Shown: piece by piece, positions 1-6,359 of the stretch
Position numbering within the stretch: the first letter of the stretch is position 1
Layout of the letters: every line of letters begins with the position of its first letter
From: Acidobacteriota bacterium
GTDB taxonomy: Bacteria > Acidobacteriota > Blastocatellia > Pyrinomonadales > Pyrinomonadaceae
Reading direction: 5' to 3'
Assembly: GCA_003222835.1 (NCBI GenBank)
Contig: QHXE01000142.1
Coordinates: 1 to 7,499 of the forward strand
DNA length: 7,499 bases
Translations under genes and position numbers: made by a program
Notes under the pieces: model-generated
What the model was told of the DNA's origin: nothing
Databases searched by the model: none
What the model saw: only the letters and a program-made list of their open reading frames with translations

Positions 1-1
1 G

Positions 2-1480
2 ACTATGATTATCGGGCTTTGGCTGGTCCCTTTTCTCCTGTTTCGCATCGGGCAGCACGATTACGGTTTATGGCTGGTCGGCACGCAAATCATGTTCTAT
101 CTGGGGCTACTCGACCTCGGCATCGTGGCCTTGTTGCCTCGTGAAGTCGCGTTCGCCACTGGGCGAGCGGGCAGCATACAGAAAGCGGACGATCTGCCGC
201 GTCTGATCGGCGAAACAATTCGTGTGATGATGGGGCAACTCCCCTTCGTCGTCCTGGGCGCGCTCATCGCATGGCTCATGATCCCCGCCGATTGGAAGGC
301 TCTAAGCAATCCAATCGGTCTGCTCCTGATCGCCTTTGTAATTACATTTCCTCTTCGCATCTTCGCCGCCATCATTCACGGGCTTCAAGACTATACATTT
401 CAAGGCGGCGTGGCACTCTTTTCTTACGTTGCGAGTACGGCACTCACGATTATACTGATCGTTGCGGGGACTGGACTTTACGCGTTGGCAATCGGCTGGC
501 TCGTTCTCCAGCTAATGAATTCGCTGGCGTCGTGGCACCGGCTGCGCACGCACTTTCCGGGCGTGCTGCCGGAGAGTCTCCCGCGTTTGAGTCGGGAGCG
601 GGCATTAGGTCGACTCCGCCAGGGTTTCTGGGTGAGCGTTAATCAAATCGCGGCAGTATTATTGACCGGCACCGACATGCTGATCATCGGCAAGCTCTTT
701 GGCCCAGCCGCAATCGTACCTTACGCCTGCACAGGAAAGCTGATTAGTGTCTTGGCGAATCAGCCACACATGTTGATGTCCGCTGCCGGCCCCGCGCTGA
801 GCCAGATAAAAGCGGGTGAGTCGCGCGCACGTTTGTCCGAAGTATGTATTTCGATCGCGCAGGCAACGCTGATGTTAAGCGGCGCAGTAGTCTGCGTCGT
901 GTTGTCTATTAACCAAGGCTTCGTCGGACGCTGGGTGGGCTCAGTCCAGTACGGCGGGTACTGGCTCACGGTGCTGATTCTCTTGAGCATGCTGTTGCGC
1001 CACTGGAACTTGACCGTCGGCTATACTCTCTTCTGTTTCGGCTATGAGCGCCGTTTGTGCCTAACAGCTTTGCTGGATGGTCTGCTGAGCGTCACGATGA
1101 TAGTCCCGCTCGTGTGGTTCTACGGGCTTGCGGGTGCGCCGCTTGGTACGATCATTGGCGTCTGCTTAGTGAGTTTGCCTTTGAATCTTTCAGCCTTGGC
1201 GCGAGAGAGCGGCCTTACCCTCTGGGAATTAGTTAAACCACTCTCGCCCTGGTTCGTGCGCTTCGTCGTCATCATGCTCGGAGCGGGTGCATTGGCAAGA
1301 GTCTGGGTCCCGAACACAGTCCTACTCATCTCTCTTACTGCCGTGGGCGGCGCGCTCGTTTATGCGGTGGCCATGTTTCCTCTCACGCTGCGTTACCCTC
1401 TCGGCATGTACGTCCGCCCACGACTCTTTCCGCTAGTACCAAGAATGATGCGCGCTCTGCGACTTGGGAGTTCGGTTTGA
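2..1480 (+). CDS. Wzx-type polysaccharide flippase (O-antigen/lipid-linked oligosaccharide translocase), 5' partial
   Basis: An integral inner-membrane protein of the MOP superfamily (Wzx/RfbX-like), which moves undecaprenyl-diphosphate-linked repeat units from the cytoplasmic to the periplasmic face. The visible 491 residues, counted from the ATG at base 5, are hydrophobic throughout, with about 12 to 14 likely membrane segments (for example around 22-44, 104-125, 208-229, 283-301, 355-373, 375-396 and 437-459). The N-terminal GQHDYGLWLVG (16-26) followed by LLDLGI (35-40) is typical of this family, as is TDMLIIGKLFGP (223-234). Family members normally carry another 15-25 residues before this point, and the frame is open to base 2, so the true start is probably upstream and the ATG at base 5 internal. 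The stop overlaps a possible TTG start (TTGA). Family assignment is strong; the transported glycan cannot be read from sequence. Confidence 0.9.
   Translation, partial: TMIIGLWLVPFLLFRIGQHDYGLWLVGTQIMFYLGLLDLGIVALLPREVAFATGRAGSIQKADDLPRLIGETIRVMMGQLPFVVLGALIAWLMIPADWKALSNPIGLLLIAFVITFPLRIFAAIIHGLQDYTFQGGVALFSYVASTALTIILIVAGTGLYALAIGWLVLQLMNSLASWHRLRTHFPGVLPESLPRLSRERALGRLRQGFWVSVNQIAAVLLTGTDMLIIGKLFGPAAIVPYACTGKLISVLANQPHMLMSAAGPALSQIKAGESRARLSEVCISIAQATLMLSGAVVCVVLSINQGFVGRWVGSVQYGGYWLTVLILLSMLLRHWNLTVGYTLFCFGYERRLCLTALLDGLLSVTMIVPLVWFYGLAGAPLGTIIGVCLVSLPLNLSALARESGLTLWELVKPLSPWFVRFVVIMLGAGALARVWVPNTVLLISLTAVGGALVYAVAMFPLTLRYPLGMYVRPRLFPLVPRMMRALRLGSSV
1466..1470 (+). promoter_or_regulatory. 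Candidate ribosome binding site for the 43-residue ORF
   Basis: GGGAG lies six bases before a TTG at 1477, inside the last codons of the flippase gene. It is the main support for translation of the small ORF that follows. A five-base purine match can arise by chance. Confidence 0.3.
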
Positions 1481-1608
1481 GTATAAGGGACACGCGCCTT
1501 CCGATAGATAACGTGGAAGACCGAGCAGAGGAAAGTTTGTCTCGTTCCCGCGATGCCGCTCGGTACTTGAGTGCTGGCCGCGATCTAAAAATCATTAGGG
1601 CAATATGA
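1477..1608 (+). CDS. Possible small protein (43 aa) bridging flippase and methyltransferase genes
   Basis: An ORF of 43 codons with a TTG start. The start overlaps the flippase stop as TTGA (1477-1480) and the stop overlaps the methyltransferase start as ATGA (1605-1608). A GGGAG lies six bases upstream. It fills almost exactly the space between the two neighbours, the geometry expected of translationally coupled genes. The product would be hydrophilic and charged, with a likely helix rich in Glu, Arg and Ser around residues 13-34 (VEDRAEESLSRSRD is visible) and no membrane segment or signal peptide. I recognise no family. It could be a real small protein, a leader that couples translation, a remnant of a decayed gene, or a chance open frame; the TTG start and the lack of a known domain keep confidence low. 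Confidence 0.3.
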   Translation: MSIRDTRLPIDNVEDRAEESLSRSRDAARYLSAGRDLKIIRAI

Positions 1609-2357
1609 TTTCTAAGAATACCGCCAAGATGTTATCTCACAGGCAGGTTAACATCAGCGTCTTTGAGGAGCGGGACGAGCTAGTTGCATTTGAATGGCAG
1701 CGTTTTCGCGTCGAAAAGATTTGTTCCATCTTGCGGACAATCCCTAATAAGGAAGTAGGCGCCGATCTCGGCTGCCTAGGCGGCATGGCCACGGCTCTAT
1801 ACGCGGCAACCGGAATCAAAGAGTTACACGCTTTCGATATCAGTGAGATCTCTCTGGATGCAGTACGGGCCAAAGGGTTCAAAGGCGTCTATTGGGATGC
1901 GGACGGCGAGCAGTGTCCGATGCCGGTTAACACCTATGACTTGCTTATCGCCGGAGAAATTATTGAGCATCTTATCGATACGGATCGTTTTGCTGAAGAA
2001 GCTCGTCGTGTTCTTAAGCCCGGCGGATATCTAATTCTCTCGACTCCCAATCTGGCATCGTGGTACAACCGCATTCGCCTAATCCGCGGGCTTGTACCAA
2101 GATCTTATCCGGGGACTTCAAGCACGATCTCGAAAGACGAATTGATTGATAACAAACATATTAGAGTGAATGTATTGAGCGAGTGGACTCACTTTCTTGT
2201 GAAACACGAGTTTCAAGTCACGGAGGTCCATGGCAGCAGTCATATACAGGCCCTAGAAGGTAGTCTGCGAACACGTTTCATAAAATTCATCGATCGGTTG
2301 GCCTGTCGCAGGCCGTCTCTGTCAACAAACATTATTTTCGTGGCTCGTAAGATCTGA
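1605..2357 (+). CDS. Class I SAM-dependent methyltransferase (Methyltransf_11/23 type)
   Basis: A cytoplasmic 250-residue Rossmann-fold methyltransferase, a usual length for the family. Motif I is GADLGCLGG (52-60), with the DLGC-x-GG glycine loop that binds S-adenosylmethionine. AFDIS (76-80) carries the acidic residue expected to bind the ribose hydroxyls. YDLLIAGEIIEHL (111-123) is the motif IV region, and VLKPGGYLILSTPN (136-149) is the post-motif strand typical of this group. HIRVN (185-189) followed by a Glu-Trp helix resembles the C-terminal part of glycan-locus methyltransferases. ATG 1605 is the first start after an in-frame TAG at 1596-1598 and is preceded by AGGG (1597-1600). Context suggests O-methylation of a sugar or intermediate of the polymer, but the acceptor cannot be told from sequence, and other small-molecule substrates remain possible. 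Confidence 0.88.
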   Translation: MISKNTAKMLSHRQVNISVFEERDELVAFEWQRFRVEKICSILRTIPNKEVGADLGCLGGMATALYAATGIKELHAFDISEISLDAVRAKGFKGVYWDADGEQCPMPVNTYDLLIAGEIIEHLIDTDRFAEEARRVLKPGGYLILSTPNLASWYNRIRLIRGLVPRSYPGTSSTISKDELIDNKHIRVNVLSEWTHFLVKHEFQVTEVHGSSHIQALEGSLRTRFIKFIDRLACRRPSLSTNIIFVARKI

Positions 2358-2591
2358 GATTTCGCCGCAGGTAACTGGACCGGACCTTCCCACCTCTGCA
2401 CTTGGTTTCAATAAGACGACTGTGGCAGCACATTGCAAGCGTTAGGGTACGGAGAGTCCTTGGGAAATACTTCCTTTGGCAACAAGTGACAACAGAGAGT
2501 AATGGTGCCAGATGGATGAACAGGGAGCGAAACGGTCTAGCCGTTGCACTCGACTTGTGCCCGTGAAGACTGCGTGGCAAACAGGAGTAAA
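2358..2591 (+). other. Intergenic gap, the only sizeable break in the cluster
   Basis: About 230 bases without a recognisable gene, while the other junctions are overlaps or gaps of 2-65 bases, apart from the 124-base space before 1605, which may hold a small ORF. There is a short perfect hairpin AACGG-TCTAG-CCGTT (2530-2544). A weak sigma70-like pair, TTGGCA (2476-2481) and AGTAAT (2498-2503) with a 16-base spacer, is also present; the -10 half lacks the two most important bases, so I do not call a promoter. No U-tract terminator was seen. An upstream extension of the next gene's frame reaches TTG 2544 but lacks a good ribosome binding site. Confidence 0.35.
2583..2587 (+). promoter_or_regulatory. 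Ribosome binding site that fixes the TTG start at 2592
   Basis: AGGAG stands four bases before TTG 2592. Neither of the other in-frame candidates, TTG 2544 and GTG 2574, has a comparable Shine-Dalgarno match. Starting at 2592 also places the first beta strand (KRLILAAHA) at residues 4-12, as usual for GT4 enzymes. Confidence 0.6.
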
Positions 2592-3743
2592 TTGGCGAGG
2601 AAAAGACTGATTCTTGCAGCCCACGCTGTTCCTTTGCTAGGGGGACAGGGCCTCAATCTTTATCACATGATTGAGGGAAGTCGTAAAGGCTTTGATCTTT
2701 CTGTCTTTTGTCGCGCGACGTGTCCTGGAGTATCAACCCACGTGGTGCCGGACTCGCAGGCGAGTAAGCTGATCGGCGGAGTGCCGTTTGTGCGGAGATT
2801 GCGGGACTGGCAGACTTATTTTTCGGACAGGCATTTTGATGGTCATGTGGCGGAGCGCTTGACCGGGGCCGATGTTTTTCAGGGCACGACGGGGCAGTGT
2901 GCTAAGAGCTTGCGGGCGGCCCGGGCCCAAGGTTGCCGGACGTTCTTGGATGTGGTGACGACGCACATCGAAGACTTCAGCAGGCAGCAGGAGCGCGAGT
3001 GCCTGAAGTTTCAAGTGCGGCCTTCGATTCACCCCTTGCAGCGGCAGAGAATTCTTCAAGAGTACGAATCCGCAGATGTGATTCGAGTGATGTCTGAGCT
3101 TGCGCGAGAAACTTTCGTGGAGCGCGGGTTTGCTGCTGAGCGTGTGCGTGTCGTTCCTCCGCCGATTGATTTTGACGAGTTTAAGGAGGCCCGATTCCTT
3201 GAGCCAAAGTTCCGCGTCAGCTTCGTCGGACTGCTCGAGCCGTGGAAGGGTTTTCATTACTTGATCGAAGCCTTCAACGCTCTGAACGTTCCAGATAGCG
3301 AGTTGGTACTGTGGGGCGGCCCAGGAACGCGCTCAATCAGCCGGTACCTGCAAAGAGAGATCGCGCGCAATCCCGCGATTGTTGTTAAGCCGGTCGAGAT
3401 TCGCCGCTATGGTTACCAGGAGGTCTACGGAAAGTCCAGCGTGTTGGTCCACCCGTCGCTGGCCGACGGCTTTGGCTACGTCGTGGCAGAGGCGATGGCG
3501 AGCGGTATCCCGGCCATCGTTACGCACAGGACCGGAGCTTCCGATTTGATCGTCGACGGCCACAATGGTTATATCGTGCCACCGGGCGACCACGATGCGA
3601 TTCGTGATCGCCTCTTTCATCTGGCGCATCGTCCGGGCCTCTTGCGTGAAATGGGACGTGCGGCTCGCGAGACGGCCCGATCTATGACGTTCGAGAAGTT
3701 CCGACAGCGTTATGTCTCATGTCTGGAAGCACTGGCAGCGTGA
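2592..3743 (+). CDS. GT4-family glycosyltransferase
   Basis: A cytoplasmic or membrane-associated GT-B retaining glycosyltransferase that transfers a sugar from a nucleotide donor to the growing lipid-linked glycan. From TTG 2592 it has 383 residues, normal for GT4. The N-terminal acceptor domain begins KRLILAAHAVPLLGGQG (4-20). The linker region has the familiar EYESADVIRVMSELARE pattern (157-173). The C-terminal donor domain has FVGLLEPWKG (211-220) and DGFGYVVAEAMASGIP (292-307). This is the EX7E motif with Asp292 in place of the first Glu and Glu300 as the second, followed by TGASDLI (314-320) and DGHNGYIVPPGD (322-333). A longer version from TTG 2544 (399 residues) is possible, but its extra 16 residues look non-native. 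It follows the 230-base gap and may begin a second transcription unit. Donor and acceptor are unknown. Confidence 0.9.
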   Translation: MARKRLILAAHAVPLLGGQGLNLYHMIEGSRKGFDLSVFCRATCPGVSTHVVPDSQASKLIGGVPFVRRLRDWQTYFSDRHFDGHVAERLTGADVFQGTTGQCAKSLRAARAQGCRTFLDVVTTHIEDFSRQQERECLKFQVRPSIHPLQRQRILQEYESADVIRVMSELARETFVERGFAAERVRVVPPPIDFDEFKEARFLEPKFRVSFVGLLEPWKGFHYLIEAFNALNVPDSELVLWGGPGTRSISRYLQREIARNPAIVVKPVEIRRYGYQEVYGKSSVLVHPSLADGFGYVVAEAMASGIPAIVTHRTGASDLIVDGHNGYIVPPGDHDAIRDRLFHLAHRPGLLREMGRAARETARSMTFEKFRQRYVSCLEALAA

Positions 3744-3808
3744 GCCAGCTTTGAGCCCCAAGCCAATTCACCAGCACGAGAAACCCATCTTTGTCAGCGG
3801 CGGATTTC

Positions 3809-4516
3809 ATGACAGATTTGACAGCAATACTTTTATGCGGCGGCAAAGGGGAAAGGCTTAAGCCCTTTACCGACTCACGGCCTAAAGCGATGGTCCGGCT
3901 CAACGGCGAGCCTCTCTTGTCGCATCTGCTCAGGTCTCTTTCGGCCTCGGGCATCAAGCGCTTCGTGATCTGTGTAGGTTATAAAGCCGAGGCTATTGAA
4001 GAGTACGTAAATACGCGCCGCGAACCAGAGTGGCAAGTTTTCTGTGTGGATTCGGGCGAGGCGAGCATGACTCGACGCATAGAGGATGCGCGAGCACACC
4101 TAATCGGTCCGGCGCTCATCTGTTACGGAGACACGCTGGCTAATGTTAACTTGAAGGCGCTACGCCAAGAGCATGAAGCTAGCGGAGCGTTGGCGACCTT
4201 GACCGTTTACCCTATGCGCAGCCCATTCGGCGTCGTCGCTTTCGATGCGAAAAGACGGATCAATAGCTTCACGGAGAAGCCCAGTTTGCCGTACTGGATC
4301 AACATAGGCTTCCTTTTGTGCGAGCCTGAGGCTTTCAGTCATTTGAATCCGCGTCTGGAGCTTCCTGACTTCTTGTCTTCTCTCGCGGAGGCGGGAGCGC
4401 TTTACGCTTACCAGCATGAGGGTAAGCATCTGACGGTCAATACAGAGAAGGAGCGTGCCGATGCCGAGGGCGAGATGATCGAATTCTTCAGCTTGATGGA
4501 TGAACAGAGCCTATGA
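3809..4516 (+). CDS. Sugar-1-phosphate nucleotidyltransferase (RfbF-like)
   Basis: A cytoplasmic enzyme that joins an NTP and a sugar-1-phosphate to give an NDP-sugar and pyrophosphate. It has 235 residues from ATG 3809. The signature loop is LLCGGKGERLKPFT (8-21), with the PKAMV segment (25-29) after it. YGD (106-108) supplies the metal-binding Asp108, and FTEKP (154-158) and NIGF (165-168) are typical sugar-binding stretches. VDSGEASMT (80-88) followed by NVNLKALRQEH (112-122) resembles glucose-1-phosphate cytidylyltransferases, but the usual TGGR after it is TRR here. The second metal ligand is probably Asn211 (TVNTEK) rather than Asp; GlmU uses Asn at the matching place, so activity is plausible. 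A TTG at 3791 would add six residues, but ATG 3809 has GGA at 3802-3804 and starts directly before the first strand. CTP, GTP or dTTP specificity is not decided. Confidence 0.85.
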   Translation: MTDLTAILLCGGKGERLKPFTDSRPKAMVRLNGEPLLSHLLRSLSASGIKRFVICVGYKAEAIEEYVNTRREPEWQVFCVDSGEASMTRRIEDARAHLIGPALICYGDTLANVNLKALRQEHEASGALATLTVYPMRSPFGVVAFDAKRRINSFTEKPSLPYWINIGFLLCEPEAFSHLNPRLELPDFLSSLAEAGALYAYQHEGKHLTVNTEKERADAEGEMIEFFSLMDEQSL

Positions 4517-5496
4517 AGAGCAAGCGTGTAGTAGTCACAGGGGGTTCGGGTTTCATCGGCAGCCATCTGGTGCGGCGCTTACTAGAGCTTGGTGCGGAAG
4601 TCGCCGTTACAGTTCGCTATGGCAATATTATGAAGAACGAACGGCTCCGCGACTGTTGGGACGACGTTCATATCATAGAAGCTGATTTGCGCAATCGAGG
4701 GGCGCTTGCCTGTATCAAGAATTTCGGGCCGGAAGTCGTATTTCATCTTGCTGCTTACAATCATGTCGGGCAGAGCTTCGTGCAAGTCGAGGAATGTTTC
4801 GACGTGAACGCGAAGGGCACGGCAAATCTTTTAGACACCTGCAATGGAGTTGAGAAGTTTATCTACATCTCGACGTCGGAAGTCTACGGCCACCAGACCA
4901 GTGTGCCTTTCGTTGAAACGATGACTCCTGAACCGATTTCACCGTATGCCATAACGAAGTATGCAGGTGAGCTCTATTGCCGCATGAAACAGCGCGTCAA
5001 GGGAGAAACCCCAATCGTAATTGTGAGGCCGTTCAATACCTACGGTCCATACCAGAGTACAAAAGCAGTGATTCCTGAACTGATCATCAACTGCCTGCAA
5101 GGCAATCCCATTCGCACAACTAGTGGCCGGCAGACCCGCGAGTTCAATTACGTCGGTGACATTATCGGGGGCCTAATCAAAGCAGCCGAACACAAAGGAC
5201 GAATCGATGGGGTAATTAATGTCGCTTGCGGTGAAGAAGTCGCAATCAGCGATTTGGTACGCCAGATTGCAGAGCTAACAGGCACGGTTTCCACTCTTGA
5301 GATTGGCGTGCTGCCGGATCGACCGACGGAAATCTGGCGTATGTATGCAGACAACACCAGGGCGCGCGAGGTGCTTGGCTGGCGACCATGCATCAGACTT
5401 GAAGAAGGCCTCAAAGGAACTATCGAATGGTTTCGGCAGTATCTCCCACAACTCCAAAATCGTTATCAAACGAGAGTACGTGAAGACTTTCAATAA
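4513..5496 (+). CDS. NAD-dependent nucleotide-sugar 4,6-dehydratase/epimerase (extended SDR, LegB-like)
   Basis: A cytoplasmic extended short-chain dehydrogenase/reductase of 327 residues that should act on the NDP-sugar made by its neighbour. The dinucleotide-binding GGSGFIG (10-16) fits GxxGxxG, and Asp58 lies in EADLR. FHLAAYNH (77-84), ISTSEVYG (119-126) and YAITK (145-149) carry the Ser/Thr, Tyr145 and Lys149 active site. RPFNTYGPYQS (172-182) and REFNYVGDI (209-217) complete the substrate side. Glu123 after the catalytic Thr/Ser is the residue used by 4,6-dehydratases such as GDP-mannose dehydratase and by UDP-glucuronate decarboxylases; simple 4-epimerases usually lack it. Overall it most resembles the LegB-type 4,6-dehydratases of sialic-acid-like sugar pathways, although no other Leg gene is in view. 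ATG 4513 overlaps the upstream stop (ATGA), so the two are probably co-translated. Epimerase or decarboxylase activity remains possible. Confidence 0.87.
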   Translation: MKSKRVVVTGGSGFIGSHLVRRLLELGAEVAVTVRYGNIMKNERLRDCWDDVHIIEADLRNRGALACIKNFGPEVVFHLAAYNHVGQSFVQVEECFDVNAKGTANLLDTCNGVEKFIYISTSEVYGHQTSVPFVETMTPEPISPYAITKYAGELYCRMKQRVKGETPIVIVRPFNTYGPYQSTKAVIPELIINCLQGNPIRTTSGRQTREFNYVGDIIGGLIKAAEHKGRIDGVINVACGEEVAISDLVRQIAELTGTVSTLEIGVLPDRPTEIWRMYADNTRAREVLGWRPCIRLEEGLKGTIEWFRQYLPQLQNRYQTRVREDFQ

Positions 5497-5532
5497 AACT
5501 CCGCGTCCGTTGTTGCTGGAGATTTGCGCGAG

Positions 5533-6357
5533 ATGAGCCTGTTGCAAGAAACTGCTCGCCGAGCTGCTGGGCTCCTCGGACGCGAATCGTGGCTTATACG
5601 TCGCTTGCGCCCCGCTTATGAATCGCTGCTCGAGCGATCCAATAATGGGATTGGAATCCGCTGGAAAATTAACGGCGTTACATACCTCGTTGATCCCCAT
5701 CAACGGCATCGGCTTGGACAAAACTACGATCCTCTAGTCGCCGCGTTTCTGCGCGAGCGCGTCGAGCCGGGGTCGCTCTGTTTCGATGTAGGTGCAAATG
5801 TTGGAGTCTATGTCCTCCAGTTCGCATACTGGTCCGCGCCAACTGGACGGATTGTGGCCTTTGAGCCAAATCCGAGCGCCTGTTCGATTCTGGAGAAGCA
5901 CGTCCGAATGAACGAGTTGAGCGAACGAGTGCGAATTGTGCCCGCTGCTGTTGGCGAGGTTGGAGGCGAGCAGATTCTTTACGCCGCCCCAGCGGACGGG
6001 ATGAGCCGGCTCGGAGAACCGAACAAAGCTCTCGCAGGCAATGTTAGTCAAATCGTCGTTCCGGTTGTGACACTCGATCAGTACTGCGCTTCAGAGGGCC
6101 TGCAACCTGATTGGTTACTCGTCGATATCGAAGGCTTCGAGATTGCGGCCCTATTCGGAGCGCAGGAAACGATTCAACGTGGACGAAATAAGTTAGGCAT
6201 CATCATTGAAATGCATCCCAACGTTTGGAATTCGGCCAACACGACGCGAGCCAGAGCGGAAGAATTGATTGCTGACCTGGGGCTGCGCGTGGTACCTCTC
6301 ACAGGGCAAAGCGATCCGCTCGGCGATCACGGCATTGTCCACCTGGCTTACATATAG
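5533..6357 (+). CDS. FkbM-family SAM-dependent methyltransferase
   Basis: A cytoplasmic O-methyltransferase of the FkbM family, often found in exopolysaccharide and polyketide clusters, where it methylates hydroxyl groups. The 274 residues are a usual length. The SAM-binding loop is CFDVGANVGVY (83-93), followed by VAFEPNPSA (108-116). VPVVTLDQY (176-184), LLVDIEGFE (195-203) and IIIEMHP (223-229) are the characteristic downstream FkbM motifs. The first 45 residues form a basic helical N-terminal extension (RRLRP at 23-27). ATG 5533 is chosen over TTG 5524 because GGAG at 5518-5521 is only two bases from the TTG and eleven from the ATG. The gene follows the dehydratase stop after 36 bases in the same frame, and the next gene begins two bases after its stop. 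Its target is inferred to be a sugar of the same glycan and is not proven. Confidence 0.92.
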   Translation: MSLLQETARRAAGLLGRESWLIRRLRPAYESLLERSNNGIGIRWKINGVTYLVDPHQRHRLGQNYDPLVAAFLRERVEPGSLCFDVGANVGVYVLQFAYWSAPTGRIVAFEPNPSACSILEKHVRMNELSERVRIVPAAVGEVGGEQILYAAPADGMSRLGEPNKALAGNVSQIVVPVVTLDQYCASEGLQPDWLLVDIEGFEIAALFGAQETIQRGRNKLGIIIEMHPNVWNSANTTRARAEELIADLGLRVVPLTGQSDPLGDHGIVHLAYI

Positions 6358-6359
6358 AA

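Noticed and set aside
271..642. 123-codon plus-strand frame inside the flippase
   Set aside because: It overlaps the strongly supported membrane-protein frame and its product is Arg/Ser-rich without a domain, as expected of an out-of-frame shadow.
1498..1519. Hairpin CTTCC...GGAAG in the flippase-methyltransferase junction
   Set aside because: Five-base stem with a 12-base loop and no T-run; not stable enough to call a terminator or regulator.
2476..2503. TTGGCA / AGTAAT as a sigma70 promoter
   Set aside because: Spacing of 16 bases and a good -35, but the -10 lacks the key T and A at its first two positions; too weak to call.
2733..3257. 174-codon open frame on the minus strand
   Set aside because: It lies wholly antisense to the GT4 gene at 2592-3743, has no recognisable motif and is explained by codon bias of the real gene.
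3744..3808. Possible terminator after the first GT4 gene
   Set aside because: Only a four-base imperfect stem (GCTT/AAGC) without a T-run; the short gap to the next gene suggests read-through.
2511..4507. 13-base exact repeat GATGGATGAACAG at 2511-2523 and 4495-4507
   Set aside because: A match of this length is expected about as often as not by chance in a window of this size, and the two contexts differ (one non-coding, one inside a gene).
5275..5721. 148-codon minus-strand frame crossing the dehydratase/FkbM junction
   Set aside because: Antisense to two well-supported genes and without family signature.
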